Counted from the first letter of the stretch, positions 34,075 to 47,185 are shown. The stretch: DNA of 64,000 bases from Talpa occidentalis (GCF_014898055.3 NW_023604295.1:69332545-69396544), one strand, 5' to 3'. The notes: generated by a model from the letters alone, not told the origin. A program made the numbers and translations.

Positions 34075-37000
34075 ATCTTGAAGACGAGCAGCACAAAAGT
34101 AGCTATTATTACATTGGGATCTAAAGAGTAAACATTTGTTAAATAAAAGAGAAAAGAAAATCCCATAGAACATCTTCATTTTAAGCAAAACATCAAGAAA
34201 ATGTTTTATCTAACAGAGAAACAGATAATATAAAATTACTGAATCAAAATTTTAAAAATACACTGAATTGTTCATACTGAGTATTTTCTTTAACAAAATA
34301 TTTTGTAACAGCACATTAGTTGATCACCAAACCCCACTAACAATGCAGATGGGAGGAAACTATTAAAATGAAATTGGAAGTAGTTTTGACTGAGATGTGT
34401 CTTCATTTCCAGCAAGCAAAATTAATAAATTTTATTGCACTCAACTTTTATTAGTATTATGAGTTTGTTATTCTCAAGCCATAATAGTGAAAACTTTCTC
34501 TGACTCAATGTTATGTTCTCTAACATTCTGGTAAGTTCTACCTGTTTTGATTAAAAAGTGACTAAACATTCATTTAAGGAAAAAAAAAACAATTACACAA
34601 AACAAATGTTATAAAAAAGACAAACACAGAATGCTATGGGATCATAAAAGGAAATTGTACTCCTGTGCTCTGACATCACAAAGGAGAGAACTATTCATTG
34701 TGTTTTGATGGGGCAAAGAACTTACACTAGAAGAGCAATGTGGTAGTATGAGACAGAAGAGTAGATAGTAGGGGAAAAGTGTATTTTTGCAAGGTTGGAA
34801 ATTCAGTCAGAAGAAAATGAAAATGCCTGGTGATGATGCATGTATATGAGTGAATATGTGTGGCATTGGGGATAGGTGATTTATTGTGATAAAGAAGTGA
34901 AGCTGAAAAGATTGGTGGTACAAAATATCTACTACAAATAGCTCCAGATGTGACTGAATATCATATCACTCTGGAATTTTCTTAAACACACAGATTCCAG
35001 GGTGCTTTTCTTGGAGGCAATCCTTTAGTTTTGGTCCACCCAATGTCTCTGTTAGCAAGCTTTAGGAATACTAGTTGCAGTATCAGCAATAGAAAGCCAG
35101 AAAAAGTTGGCCTGGTCCTTGCCTGACAAATCTACTCTCCCAAATAGTTTTGAAAATCACTTTGGGTGTCAAGCATTCAAAAGGAGGTGATAAAGGCTAA
35201 CTCTTCCGAGTTTACTTCACAGAATATCTATGTGAAATAGAAGCATACCAGCTACTCTGTCTCCATAGTCTTTTCAAAAATTTTCAAAAATGTTATTGTA
35301 GCATTTTATAGTAAAGTGTTCAATATTTGTTTATCATCTTGTCCCACCCCTCACTCTATTCACATATCACACTCCAGTGGGGAGCAAAAGATGGCTGATA
35401 GTTATTGTTTCTTATTAGCCTATCTGCTAGAACACTGCCTGGAGCAGGGATAGATAATTAATCAATTGCTGTTACAAATAATGTTATTGCTGAAGGTAAA
35501 GTTCTATATTTTTATGTTAACCAAATCTGGACCAAAGTACAGTTGTGAATCTGATTCTAAGGTATACACAATTGAAGCTGATTACTAAAGCAAATGAGTT
35601 CTTTGTGAAGATGGCTAGAATGAATTGCATATGTACTGTATATGTCACCTGTTGATGACTAGAAGAAGGATGAATATTAAAACAACTTTGAGGTCAGTTT
35701 TTAATCATTCAACATCAGGCTTGTTTGGATTTGAAAAGGCTAGAAAAGAAATAATCTTACTTAGATCTTATAAAGCTTTGAAATCATTCTTTGAGAGAGC
35801 AAATGTTAATTATGAGCTTGATACAGTGTATAAGCACAGTTATAAATCAAGGAAGTTTAGAGCATGAAAGTGCATTTGAGATTTTCTGTTCAATCTATTT
35901 ATTTTACAAATGAAAAATCTAGGAACCAGAAAGAAAAATGATTAGAAAAATAGAGAAACAATTAATAGTAGTTAAACCTCTATCAAGAGCTAATTAAAGT
36001 AATATTAAATTGAAATGGAATATCAACTCAATATAGTATGAAAAGGGACAGTCTCACTTGTAGACTAAAATGGTAGTACTTTTCAGATATATGATATGTA
36101 TTCAACTTAATTCCATTCATTATATCTATGTGGAATAAATTTAAAATTTCCAACTGAAGTGCAAATTAATCAAAGAAAACATCAGATAGTTATCTCAGAT
36201 TATAATCATCACTGTATTATTAATTTTCATGGTAAATAAGTTTTACTAATTTGAGAAGTAAAGAAAAAATTAGTGTTGTCTATTAGAAAAAGAACAAAAT
36301 GAACTTATTTGTATAATGCAATTTTATTGTAAACCTTCATTCCTAGAAATATAGATAACTTTGCAAATCTACCATTTATTATATTATTGTGATATGAGTA
36401 CTATTTTGAAAGTACATTGAGTCATTTATATACATGAGACACATCCATGAGAAAAAATATACATATTATCTGGTAGAGTACAATAAAATGATCTTAATTA
36501 AATCAGTAGGACTTGTATTCGGACTTGCTAGGAGAGCAGTCAGCATTTATTATTCAATCACACAGTAAAGAAGTGGAAGAGTAAAGCTATATAAGGAGGT
36601 CTAGTCTGGGCAATGAACAATGAAATATATATCACTGCCACTGAAACTATGGTCAGAAACTTTTGCAAAACCCAAGCACATTAAACAAGGAATGGTCTAA
36701 GCAAGCTCATTGTTCTCTTTCCTTATATCACATATCTACCCTGCCTCCCTTTTTTACAAACTTGTGCATGTCTGTTTTTGCAAGGTTAGCAGAACCTGAC
36801 CTTCAGAAGCTGGTCAAATTGAAAAATTCTACCGGGTTATTTTGCAGTTCTGTTCTAGGGCACAGAAACAACCCTAGAAGAAACGACTGGAAGTAACCCT
36901 CCAAATCCACCATGGAGTATGTGGTAAACATCATCACACCATCACCACCAAATGAACATTTGACCCAGAACCAGAAGTCATGAGCAGTCACTACACCTAT

Positions 37001-37114
37001 GCATTGAGAACTTCCCTTCTTTCACCTTATGGGGAGAATTCTGTAAGAAGGAAGACAGGAGCCAGCTCCTGCCTTAATGTTTTACAGGTCACTCAATAAA
37101 GCTTTCCTCCTACT
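34075..37114. other. 3 kb mostly unique DNA with faint old repeats
   Basis: No gene. 34965-35085 weakly resembles an antisense MER20 hAT element (AAACACACAGATTCCAGGG). 35410-35500 resembles an L2/MIR 3' end (CTAGAACACTGCCTGGAGCA). 35865-35950 has a MIR-like core (TTTACAAATGAAAAATCTAG). All are below firm calling level. Confidence 0.45.
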
Positions 37115-37245
37115 CTCAACAGACAACGGTGGAGGTCTATGAATGCCTTGGTGGTGGGTATAACTTGTTAACATACATCTGAAGAGGTGTAAATTTTTAC
37201 TGCATGCACAGTGTTGTAAACCAATGTTACCCCAATTAAAAAAAA
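37115..37245 (+). mobile_element. LINE-1 3'UTR terminal fragment
   Basis: ACAACGGTGGAGGTCTATGA, ATGCCTTGGTGGTGGGTATA and ATACATCTGAAGAGGTGTAA, then GTTGTAAACCAATGTTACCC and AATTAAAAAAAAATG. This is the same terminal segment seen in the L1 fragment ending near 29080. Confidence 0.75.
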
Positions 37246-40200
37246 ATGAAAGGATGGATGGATAAGTCATTGTCATGGTTTTAAGTTGGCAAAAAGCAAT
37301 AAGCCCGTATTTGGCCCGGTTACATCATTGTACCATTTGCCTAAAGTTTCCTCAAGGGAGAAAATCAAAGAACAAAGAACACTCTTCCTCGTTATATCTT
37401 TTTTTAATACAGGTGTATCAAAAAGAGCAAGACTATAAAAATGTTAGCTATATCACAAAGCCTAGAGAAAATATATGGCTTTGTTTAGCAGCTACAAATC
37501 ATACTTAAAGGTAATATCTGAAAGGCTCATGATTTTGATAAAATTCCATTTGTCTTCACTAAAGAGAAGTGCCCCCCCCCAAAATCCTATCAAGGAAAAG
37601 AATACACAATTACAACGAAGGGAAATTAGATCCTTTGATGATCTTGGGCAACAACCTAAACAGAAAGAGGGAGAATGTCTATATCAGAATCATGTAAATA
37701 CTTCATTTTTAGAACACACCCTCTTCTAATATTCTTCTTTAAAGAATATCTCAGAATCTTAATTCATACTGTTTGAAACAAAGTACTCCTAAGAGAATGA
37801 GTGACAGCAGCAATATTAGTCCAACTCCATCTCATACTAGAAACAGAATGCATGACAACGGATACAAATTTGTTTCCTGGGGCAAGGTTAGCAAAGGCAA
37901 AGTGACTCTCAAAGAATTCCTTAGGGAAAAGAAGCACTGGTACCAAAAACAATTGAACAGATTATGTTGACTATCCAAAGTAATCGGTTTTCCTTCAATA
38001 TCTTATCATTTCTCTACACAGCACGAGACGCAGAAAAGCAGCAATAACTTGAAGAATGAAGTGTGGAAAACCTACTGGGGAAGGGACCTGAAAGGTACTA
38101 AATATATTTGTGGCAGAATTAATTCCAACACCCAGGAGGAAGCTGCTAATGCGTTAGAGTGAGCTGTCAAGTGAAACAGGAAATTTTTTCCATGCATTTT
38201 CTAATGAGTTTTAATACACCCCCAGTATTTATTTTAAGACATTCTGCTTGTCAAGGTGGAACTCCTGTTCTCATTTTCAGATAATTGACTAGTTTAAAAA
38301 AATCTTTATTCCATTTCAAAATATTAATAAAATAGTCCACTTCAAACACAATTCCCTTTGTCCCAAAGGCACCTGATTAATTTCTTTTTAAAATCAACTA
38401 AAATAGAGTCCACTGAAAGTTTGCACCGTTTCTAGTTCTCTTTTCTTTCAGTCCAACAAGATTCAAATTTCATAAATTTAATTTATTCTAATGATCCAAA
38501 ATACTTGAGAGATTCTAAATATACTCGTTTGATAGTAAGATTTATGTCATCTCATATGCACTCATGACTATGACATTTAGTATGTGACATTAGCTCTGTA
38601 TTTCTAAAATCTGCTTTGTTTGCTGATTATAACGCTGAAGCCTTTTCATTGATTTTTTTGTTGCTTTAGAAAACTGGAAATAAATTCAGAAAACATACAC
38701 CTCAACTTAGTGTATTTTATTTAAATCAAGACATTTTAAACATTATTTAAATTATTTGTCAAGAAGATTCAATGTAATTAAACTTCCATCAAAAGTTTAT
38801 TGCAGTATGATAGAATTATAATATGTATTCTCCAAAACTTGGACAAATTAGTTTTACTTTAGATGACATATAATGCTGTAAATTTTGTTTGTTTGTTAAC
38901 ATTGTGGTTATCTTTTAAAAAAAACATTATTTAGTGGTCTGATATAAAAGTTATGCAGAGTTCATATTTTTAGAGATAAATCAACAAGAGATTTCTGAAT
39001 ACTATGTTACTTACTCAGATTCATCTTTCTTATTTATTAGAGATTTAAAAAAGTTAAATGTTAGAAATTTCAATTAGTAAATGATGCCTTAATTTAAATC
39101 AAAAGTATGAAGCAACCAATATTTCAATAATATTACTAAACTAAATGGTGCCTCAAATTAAATCAGAGTGGTCTACAGAAACTAATAGTCCAATAGTAAA
39201 TAATTCACAGCAAATTAAAAATGAATACAGTACTTAAATAATGTCATATATTCCTGATATAACTAGTGGATTGAGATTTAACTTTAAAATAGTTCCATGA
39301 TGAACACAATTTTATTTGTCATTAGTGATAAGAAATTTCTGAAGTTTCATGTTAAATTTTCCTCCACAGTTGTTGCATTTAAATTTCTGCATCTTCAAAA
39401 AAATGAAAGGAATATAAGAGAATGTTATATTTTCATACTTTTTAAAATTTAGCATCTTGTATTAATGATTTTTATCCTTTGTATTAACTAATAAACTATT
39501 TCATCCCACTATATAACTTATTAGAAAATATCAGGCAATTTCAGGGTGGTAAGGCAGAAGACGCCATTCTATATTTTAAAAAATATTTAAATTAATAAGG
39601 GTTTTTAAATAAAATAAATAAAAATTATTTAAAAATCAAATAATAATCCCAACATATTATTTGGTTTTCATTGACTCAGTCCTTTATGTCTTTTCACATT
39701 ATTTTAAATGGAACATTTTCAATATATTTATAATCAGGATAAAATACAATCAGAAATTAAAATAACACATGCTTAATTACTGTTGTTATAATGATGACAA
39801 AAATGATTATGAAAAACTATGACAAATTGCTTTTCATTTATAGTTTTTTGTTTTTGTTGCTGTTTAACTTTGCAATTCTCCACCAAAAATAGTACTTATG
39901 AGAGAGCTTTACTCTTCCAAAAGTTTAAAGATAGAATATTAAAGCATAGTGCTGACAATACAAATTTTATTTTACTTTAAAAAGGTAATGAGTTACAATA
40001 GCAACTGACTTGAAGTTTGGAAACAAATTGTGTTTTGAGAGTATGTGTCTGCACATACCTACAGGGACGTGTCTATATGTGTGTGTTTGTGCACATGTAA
40101 GCTTTTAGTTATGATCTGAAATTTTTTACACTCAAATGTCTGATACACTTTGAAAAGGGAAAGTGTATAGTGTTTTCTCACAGTGTTTTCTCAAGGAAAA

Positions 40201-41695
40201 AAAATAGTTCTACAGAAGATTTTTAATGTTATCACTATCATTTGTTCTATAGGATTCTGAAGAGAAAGAACTATGCAGCTAAACAAGTCAACAAACAAGT
40301 AATCAAAAAATATAACTTAAAATCATTGCATACAGATCTCTGTGCTTTATCTTCTTTTCACAGCTTTATTGACATACCTGAGATGCAGTAAGAGGTACTA
40401 CTTACATTTGGACTGGAAGAATAAAGTAGTATATGATTAGCCCTCTGCAGTGATGATGACTAAAATTCTCCTCAATATTGTTAGATTGTCCAGGCTGTCA
40501 CTGTGACTTGCTTACAAACTATGAGCTATTGCTACTAAGTTGCATCCTTAACTACATCAAAAGAAATAGGCCAGATAGAGATAATACAAACTTGGTGAAA
40601 TGCCTGCCCTGTTTTATCTTTAATGACAATTACATATTTGTTACTGAATGCTGTATAAACTATATTTCATTTATATATAAATAGCTAAATATTGACAGTT
40701 TGTCTGGCATAACCAGTGGATATAAAATGAATATGAGGCTATGGTATAATAAAAATTATTTTAGATATCTGTAGGTTATTTAGACGTGTGTCTGATATGG
40801 ATTGTGCAGCTGACTATAACTCCTAATGATCTCCTTTGCATGGTCCATGATTACCAGTAAACATTTTAAACTCTTCAAGATTCTGCTATTTTTTCCCATT
40901 GAAATAAATATTTTAATTGTAAACTATGTTGGCGAGACATAACTTCCTGTAGAACTTACATCACTTACATTATTATGAAAATCAAAGGGAAAGCATGATT
41001 TAAACTAGAAATATTCATTTTTTAGTCCACATTTTAGGAACAAGTATCTGTAATTTTCAGTCATGAGATTTTATTAGTATAGGGGTAGTTCTTCAGTGAC
41101 TATTCATTGAAGAGTTCCGTCAGTAATTCCTTTTGTCTCTTTCTAACTAGATACACTCTCCATATTGCCAATTGTTGAATGGGATTAGTTTTCTTATCTT
41201 TAACTGGTTTAGTTGGTATAAAACAATGGCATTGATTTAAGTATGTTGATACTGTATCTATCCACCTTGATGGAGTCTCTTATTTATTCTAATAGTTTAT
41301 TCACTGATAACCTTTGGGATTTTGAGTCTATAATACGATGTGCGAACAACAGATAGCTTCTCATCTCCTATTTAATAGTCTGAAATTTCATATTATTTAC
41401 TGTAATTGTGTATTAACTTGAGCCTCCAAAATGATAGCAGCAATAGCACACTTGCATTGTTTAGGATGTAGAGGAATTCCCATTATATCTTGCATTTAAT
41501 TTGATGTTACCTATTGTAGTCTCAAGAATATTATATTTATCATGATAATTTTTATGTAAATTGTTAATAGGTATCTAAATAGCTATTTATCAAAGATGTA
41601 ACATCATATGACATGATGTTCAAAAGTACATTTCTTAAAAATATATTTGTTTTATAAAGAGAGACTTCAGTATGAAATAAAAATGAACATTATAG
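37246..41695. other. 4.4 kb unique AT-rich DNA
   Basis: No firm gene or repeat. It contains a C8-10 run near 37571 and an unexplained protein-like open frame at 37743-37967 (see findings). The rest is AT-rich with no recognisable transposon. Confidence 0.55.
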
Positions 41696-41804
41696 GGGCC
41701 TCCCCTGGTGGCACAGTGGTTGAGCGCTGGGCTGTGAGGCTGCCGGCCTCTGCAGCGCCGGTTCTTTACCCGGCCACCGGCGAGGGCCCCACCAAAACAA
41801 AAAA
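41696..41804 (+). mobile_element. Head-only SINE (short form)
   Basis: GGGGCCTCCCCTGGTGGCAC head, box B GGTTCTTTACC (decayed), CCGGCCACCGGCGAGGGCCC ending CCACC, then AAAACAAAAAAG. Body and AATAAA tail are absent. AAATGAACATTATAG on the left and AAAAGAACATTATAG on the right flank it as the TSD. Same 3' limit as the copy at 7790. Confidence 0.92.
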
Positions 41805-41814
41805 GAACATTATA

Positions 41815-42628
41815 GGCTGCCATGTAAATTCTAATGACTATGACTTGTATTCTTGATTTGAAATTTCAGCAAAATAAGAATTATTGGAATTATAGATATT
41901 TTTATCATTGGCTTGCATAAAAACATATAAGACTTAAAAACGTTTTAACTAAAACACTTTCATCTAAAAGATAACTGCTAAGCACATTTTTTTTTAATTT
42001 TTACAATTAAGACACTTCAGAACATTTTAAGCAGGAATAAAATCAATGTTTATTTTTGCCAATAAAAGCCTAAAGAATAAGAAAAATATATACTAGGCAT
42101 ATTGAATTAGGCTCTCTAGGATTGTGGCACAGGAAAATCAGAAAGACTAAAATAGACTTACTGAAATTAAAGTAGCAAGTGAGATACAAAAGCAAATACA
42201 ACTTTTATATTTGGTTCTCCTTTTAAATATCTATACATTTGTGGATTCATAATTTGTTCTCTGTGATTCATAATTTACCTACCTTTAAAATATGAGCTAA
42301 ACCACAGGATTCTATTTATCATCAGAAAGAGTACTTTTAGATTTTGTCTACTCCCTATTATGTATTATCATGCTATATCAATGAATTACAGTATTTAAAG
42401 AGAAAGAAATATTGCTAAAAATGATTTGCTTTCTGATATTCAATTCATTTACTTTCACTTCCTTAACTAAAATGAACATTTAAGATTTACAGAAATTCAG
42501 TTTATTTAAATAACTTTTTAATTCTTATAGGTATTACATCAAAGTTGCCAGTTAGTAAAATTTAAACAACAATTTAATAAAATTGTATTCTAAGTCTAAT
42601 ATAATAATAAGAAACACTGATTTACTTT
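41815..42628. other. AT-rich unique DNA
   Basis: No gene or repeat recognised in about 800 bp. Confidence 0.65.
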
Positions 42629-42892
42629 TATTTTTTTAAAGATTTATTTATTTATTTATACAAGAACCAGGGTACAGGCCAGATTCGCGGGAGGCTGAGA
42701 GGATTCTTCAGAGACAGAGTGGGGAACAGAACAGGTAAAATATACTGCTGAGGGGAGCAGTGGTCTCTAAAGGAGAGGTCTGCTGCGTCATGTGGGACCC
42801 TCGCCGGCAGGCCGGGATCGAACGGGCACTGAAGAGGCTGCGGGCAGCTTCACAGTGCTGCGCTCAACCACCTGTGCTATCAGGGGAGGCCC
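42629..42892 (-). mobile_element. T+ SINE, intermediate subgroup
   Basis: TTTTTTTAAAGATTTATTTA tail, ACCAGGGTACAGGCCAGATT, TGCTGAGGGGAGCAGTGG, antisense box B GGGATCGAACGGG, head end TCAGGGGAGGCCC. TGATTTACTTTT and TGGTTTACTTTT are the TSD. Part of the PuGACTGAAATA segment is deleted. Confidence 0.92.
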
Positions 42893-43051
42893 TGGTTTAC
42901 TTTTTTAAATAATTTTAGTAAAAATAAATATTGAGAAGTCTACAGAACTCAAATTTGGGTGAGTTTATACAGTTATATATGTATGCATCTCCATATTTCT
43001 CTATACTCTTAGAAATCACATATTAATAATCCCCCAATTTTTTTTCTTTTT

Positions 43052-43092
43052 ATTTTGTTTTATGCAATTATTTTGTTTTGTTTTATGCAATT
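43052..43092. repeat. Short tandem duplication
   Basis: ATTTTGTTTTATGCAATT is followed at once by ATTTTGTTTTGTTTTATGCA plus ATT. It is a duplication of about 18-23 bp with one extra GTTTT in the second unit. Confidence 0.85.
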
Positions 43093-44221
43093 ATTTTAAT
43101 TTGCACTCCTTTCTGTTAAACCGAAAACAAAATTATATTTTTTTACTGAACAAGCTAAGTTGGTACATCATAAAATTCATAGCCAGATAATTATTTTTTC
43201 CAGGGTTTACATACAAGTGCATATACATACACAAATTTTTAGAGAGAAAAACATATACATAAGTGAGACAAAGAGAACATAACTCTTCAAAAATTCTAGA
43301 ATTGTTTGTTACACAATTTGTCTAATTAATTTGTCTAAATCTGAAGAGTCAGGAGACTTTTGAAAAATATCTAATACCTACTGTAGAGGAAAAAACCTTC
43401 CAGTTTAAATACTATTAGCAAAAAGATATCTGCAGGAAATTCAATTACATTGAAAAAAAATTTTGCAATAAAAAAAAGACCTATATTCAAAACACCTACT
43501 AATCATCAAGTCTTCTAGAAACAAGATGTGAATCATGCAATGTGTGGGTAAATCAATTCTTTTGTATTAGAAAGTGTCAGCTGCAATAATTTACTGCCTT
43601 ATTCTAGTTTTTTTTTATCAAATTATGGAAAATTATCTGCATCTTCCTTATTGGTAAACAAGCAACTATATACTGCTCAACTTTAGACAGATACATTGTT
43701 AGATATGCTAACAACGAAAAAAAATTCCAAATCACAAATTTTGAAAATCTAATTTAATAGTTAAATAATAAATAAATAAAATATTTAAAAATTAGAATAG
43801 CCTAATGTAATCACTGAATTTTTTTATGACTATCCCTATGTATATCCTGAATTTCTGTAAGATCAAAAGTAGCATGAACATATCTGTTAAATGAAGAGAT
43901 AGAAATACCACATGAATCAATAGTAAGATCCTGTAAGGAAGATCCTATCAGAAAGTGACAGAAAGTGATGAGTTTCTATTCAGTAATTATCCTCAAATGA
44001 CTTTTTCTGCCGTTGTTTAGATATTTTTTTTTTCACTGCAAATGTGCTGTTATGAATTTACCAAGTATTCCCTCAGATTTGATGGGTGAACATGTTTGTG
44101 CATAATAAGTGTACTCACATATAAGTTGTTGACAGGGCTTGAATTTCATCTGTTTAAGAAATCTGTCAATATATTCTGTTCATTTATAGTGTTTGCCAGT
44201 AATGAATTCAAGAGCTTATCT

Positions 44222-44375
44222 GCACCATAGATTCTCAACCAAAGCTGCACATCAGTATCACATAAGGACTTTCAAAATCCTGATTCCTAAAAATTACCCC
44301 AGACCAATTAATTTGAAAACTCAGCAAGACCAGGCCATAGTGGTTTTAAAATCTTCACAGGTGATTACACTGAGT
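44222..44375. mobile_element. MER20-like hAT-Charlie fragment
   Basis: AGATTCTCAACCAAAGCTGC, ACATCAGTATCACATAAGGA, CCTGATTCCTAAAAATTACC and GGTGATTACACTGAGTTG follow the MER20 order ('TTCTCAAACTTTAGCGTGCATCAGAATCACCTGG ... CAGGTGAT'). Non-autonomous and inert. Confidence 0.6.
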
Positions 44376-44726
44376 TGTCATTATGTGAAACCACAGGTCT
44401 ATACATTTTATTTACTTCCTACCCTCAAAATCTATCAGACCTCAACTAATAATATCAAAGAACATAGAACAATGAACTGTTATTCTAGAATATGAAACAT
44501 ACTGGATGGGCAGACTTTAGAAAATCCTAAAGTTAGAGATATACTTCATTATCTGTTGAATATTCCTTAAGGCTGTGAAACTATTTTTAAGTTAATATAT
44601 AATGCAGATACTAATGTTATAGAAAATAATGTATATTTAAGTCTAAATAAAATGTCCTCTAAAGCAATATCAAATGTTTTTGCTATTTTGCTGTTTTATA
44701 GAAGGTGAAAAGTAATTATAGTAGCC

Positions 44727-44945
44727 AATTAGTAATGATCATTATGTGCAAGACACTATATTAGGAAACACTGCATATATTATCTCATCTATTGATAATT
44801 CTCACAATAATTATGTGGAGATATTAATTACAGAAGTAAAGCATGTTGTTAGTGCCAAACAGTTTTCTGCAAATGGCAGGACTTGGATTTATGACTAGCT
44901 GTATCTGAATCCAAAGTTCATAGATTTAACCTTTATTCCTTTGCC
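44727..44945 (-). mobile_element. MIR SINE, nearly full length
   Basis: ATTATGTGCAAGACACTATA, TATATTATCTCATCTATTGA, CTCACAATAATTATGTGGAG, GCAAATGGCAGGACTTGGAT and TTAACCTTTATTCC follow the antisense MIR consensus in order ('ctatgtgccaggcactgt...attatctcattt...tcacaacaaccctatgaggt'). Confidence 0.75.
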
Positions 44946-45297
44946 ATTTTACATCTGTCCAAACTTATTCATATCAAGATTTAAATGTGTACTTATATCA
45001 CACATGATTGAAAATTCTTATTGTGAATTTTATCTTTGAAGTTTTACAATTAAAAATATTAGATATATCCTAATTCAAACACATTCCCTCATCTTAAATA
45101 AAAATAAACTGAAGCTGGGAAGTGTTTAAGCAATTTGCCTTGGAACAAATCCTAACATAAAATAGAGTCAAGAATATAAACCATTTCTTCTCACCATCCA
45201 CCTACGCTCTCTCTACGGTCCCACACTGTCCACGCCTATTCATGGTGAATTTGTGTTGCATTTCTTTAGCCTGTAACATCATTTAAAATATCACCTT

Positions 45298-45600
45298 GGG
45301 GTCTCCCCGGTGGCACAGTGGTTGAGAACTGGGTTGAGAAGCTGCCCGCTGCCTCTGCAGCACCGGTTCGATCCCCGGCTGCTCCCTGGTCACCAGAGGA
45401 GGGTCCCGCATGGCGCGCAGACCTCTCCTGCCGCCCGCTGCTCCCCTCAGCAGTGTACTTCGGTCCTTCTGCCTTCTCTGCTCCCCGCTCTGGCTCTGGT
45501 GAATTCTCTCACCCTCCCGCGCTTCTGACTTTACCCAGTGCTTATATAAATCAATCAATCAATCTTGTATAAATAAATAAATCTAAATAAATAAATAAAT
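45298..45600 (+). mobile_element. Young T+ SINE with box-B-adjacent insertion and perfect TSD
   Basis: GGGGTCTCCCCGGTGGCACA head, box B GGTTCGATCCCC, extra GGCTGCTCCCTGG segment, body GCGCAGACCTCTCCTGCCGC, tail CAGTGCTTATATAAATCAAT with a mixed (TCAA)n/(AAAT)n end. AAAATATCACCTT precedes it (45285-45297) and follows it (45601-45613), a 13-bp perfect TSD. Confidence 0.95.
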
Positions 45601-45684
45601 AAAATATCACCTTGCAAAGGTGAAAGTGTCCATGGATATTCATCAAAGAAATTTATGACTCACACCCAGGAAATATCACTAAAG

Positions 45685-45726
45685 TAATAATTAATTTGTA
45701 TAATAAATAATTAATTTGCATAATAA
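45685..45726. repeat. Short tandem duplication
   Basis: AATAATTAATTTGTATAATA is followed by AATAATTAATTTGCATAATA, two units of about 20 bp with one substitution. Confidence 0.9.
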
Positions 45727-45804
45727 CTTTCATGAGAACAGGTCAACCATCTTACAGAGAAAAATATTAGTGATTGTGCATCAACACAGTTATATATGTA
45801 TATA

Positions 45805-46036
45805 TATATTTAATTATTTATTTATACAAACACTGGGTACAGTCAGAAGCGCGGGAGGGTGAGAGAATTCACCAGAGCCAGAGCAGGGAACAGAACAGAC
45901 AGACCGATGAAATACACTGCTGAGGGAAGCAGCAGGCGTGGCAGGAGAGGTCTGCGCGCCTTGTGGGACCCTAGCCCAGGGGCTGGGGATCGAACCACGC
46001 TGTGGGCGCTCAACCGCTGCACCACTGGGAAGGCCA
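45805..46036 (-). mobile_element. Young-group T+ SINE with a shortened head
   Basis: Tail TTTAATTATTTATTTATACA, CACTGGGTACAGTCAGAAGC, GGCAGGAGAGGTCTGCGCGC, antisense box B GGGATCGAACCACG. The GCAGAGGCTGC...AGCTTC segment normally next to box B is missing, so the head reads CTGTGGGCGCTCAACCGCTG. ACAGTTATAT flanks both sides as a TSD. Confidence 0.92.
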
Positions 46037-46149
46037 AATACAGTTATATTTTAAATTCACAAAGAATTGAAGAGCACTTAACTTGTGTCTTGCTATAAAA
46101 CTTGCCTATAATAATTTGATTTCAAACTAGACTACAATGGGACCAAAAT

Positions 46150-46312
46150 ACAGTGGTGCTTCTCAAACTTTTTGAATCACATGGGGATCTAATTAACATA
46201 CTGTTTCCAGTTCACTAGTGCTGACTTGGGGCCTGTGATACTGCATTTTAACAAGCTTTCAGGTAATGCCAGTGTGGTCCATTGATCTCAGTTTGACTAG
46301 CAAGTAACAGAA
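46150..46312. mobile_element. MER20-like hAT-Charlie element
   Basis: GTGGTGCTTCTCAAACTTTT, TGAATCACATGGGGATCTAA, CTTGGGGCCTGTGATACTGC, ATTTTAACAAGCTTTCAGGT and AATGCCAGTGTGGTCC track MER20 from its terminal 'CAGTGGTTCTCAAACTT' through 'TTTTAACAAGC...CCAGGTGAT'. A better-preserved relative of the piece at 44222. Confidence 0.7.
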
Positions 46313-46797
46313 ACATATCACTCTACGCTATGTTATGCTATTCTATTATAATGGACACCCAGGGAGAGGAGAAAATAATTCAAGAATTACATCGGAGTTT
46401 AAAAACCTCCATAAAAGCTCAATTTTGGACATACTGCCAAAATATGCATATAAAATATGTAAGAGAATACTCACTTGAATTTAAAATGAAAGCACTTAAT
46501 GCATGCAAGATTTTAATAAATCCTACTTGATGATGACACTCACTTTCTAATAATGCGGGTGATGATGGGGGAAAAGTAAGGCATGAGTGCAATTTCATTT
46601 TATTAACTTGATAATATGTCGGAAAACAGATTTTTCATGACTTGGGAAAGAAAGTTTCCAAGGACTACATTAGCATTAAAAGCATGTCACATGAATAGTT
46701 TTGTGTCCTTGATCCATATGTGATTAAGCTCTAAAACATGTTGTCATACTGTTGTTTTTTTTTTTTTTTTTAAGCAGTTCTATTAATAGTCCATTGA
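46313..46797. other. Unique DNA
   Basis: No gene; a T run at 46755-46771 is the only notable tract. Confidence 0.6.
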
Positions 46798-47060
46798 GGC
46801 CTCCCTGGTGGCGCAGGGGGTTGGGCACACCACGCTGGGGGTTGATCCGCAGCCTCTGCAGCGTGGGTTTGATGTTCCCAGCCTGCCAGGGAGAAGCCAC
46901 ACGGTGCAGCAGACCTCTCCAGTCTAGCCTGCTGCTCCCTTCAGCAGTATATTTCGGTCAGTCTGCCTGCTCTTCTCCCCACTATCGCCCCTGCCCCCCG
47001 CCATCTCTGGTCTGTACCCCAGCTCTTGTATGCATAAATAAATAAATCTTTAAAAAATAG
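46798..47060 (+). mobile_element. T+ SINE, older subgroup, perfect TSD
   Basis: GGCCTCCCTGGTGGCGCAGG head, TTTGATGTTCCCAGCCTGCC at the box B region (3-base insertion into box B), GGTGCAGCAGACCTCTCCAG body, TATGCATAAATAAATAAATC tail with TTTAAAAAAT. AATAGTCCATTGA lies immediately before (46785-46797) and after (47061-47073). Confidence 0.94.
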
Positions 47061-47185
47061 AATAGTCCATTGAATTCTCAGTGTTAAAACTACATAGTTC
47101 TTTCTCATTTATGCAAATCTTGGATGACCTGGGCTGTTTTTCAGTTCATTATTATATGTAAGAATGCACTGAAAGAAATGAACAG

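Larger units (their letters stand above)
42893..45297. other. Unique DNA with MER20-like and MIR fossils
   Basis: No gene. 43052-43092 is a small tandem duplication, 44222-44375 MER20-like, 44727-44945 MIR. The open frame at 44193-44495 overlaps the MER20-like element and is not a gene. Confidence 0.6.

Noticed and set aside
40340..40400. Old L1-like phrase CAGCTTTATTGACATACCTG
   Set aside because: Too short to support a call.
45310..45380. tRNA gene
   Set aside because: Box A and box B are present but no cloverleaf or acceptor stem; it is the SINE head.
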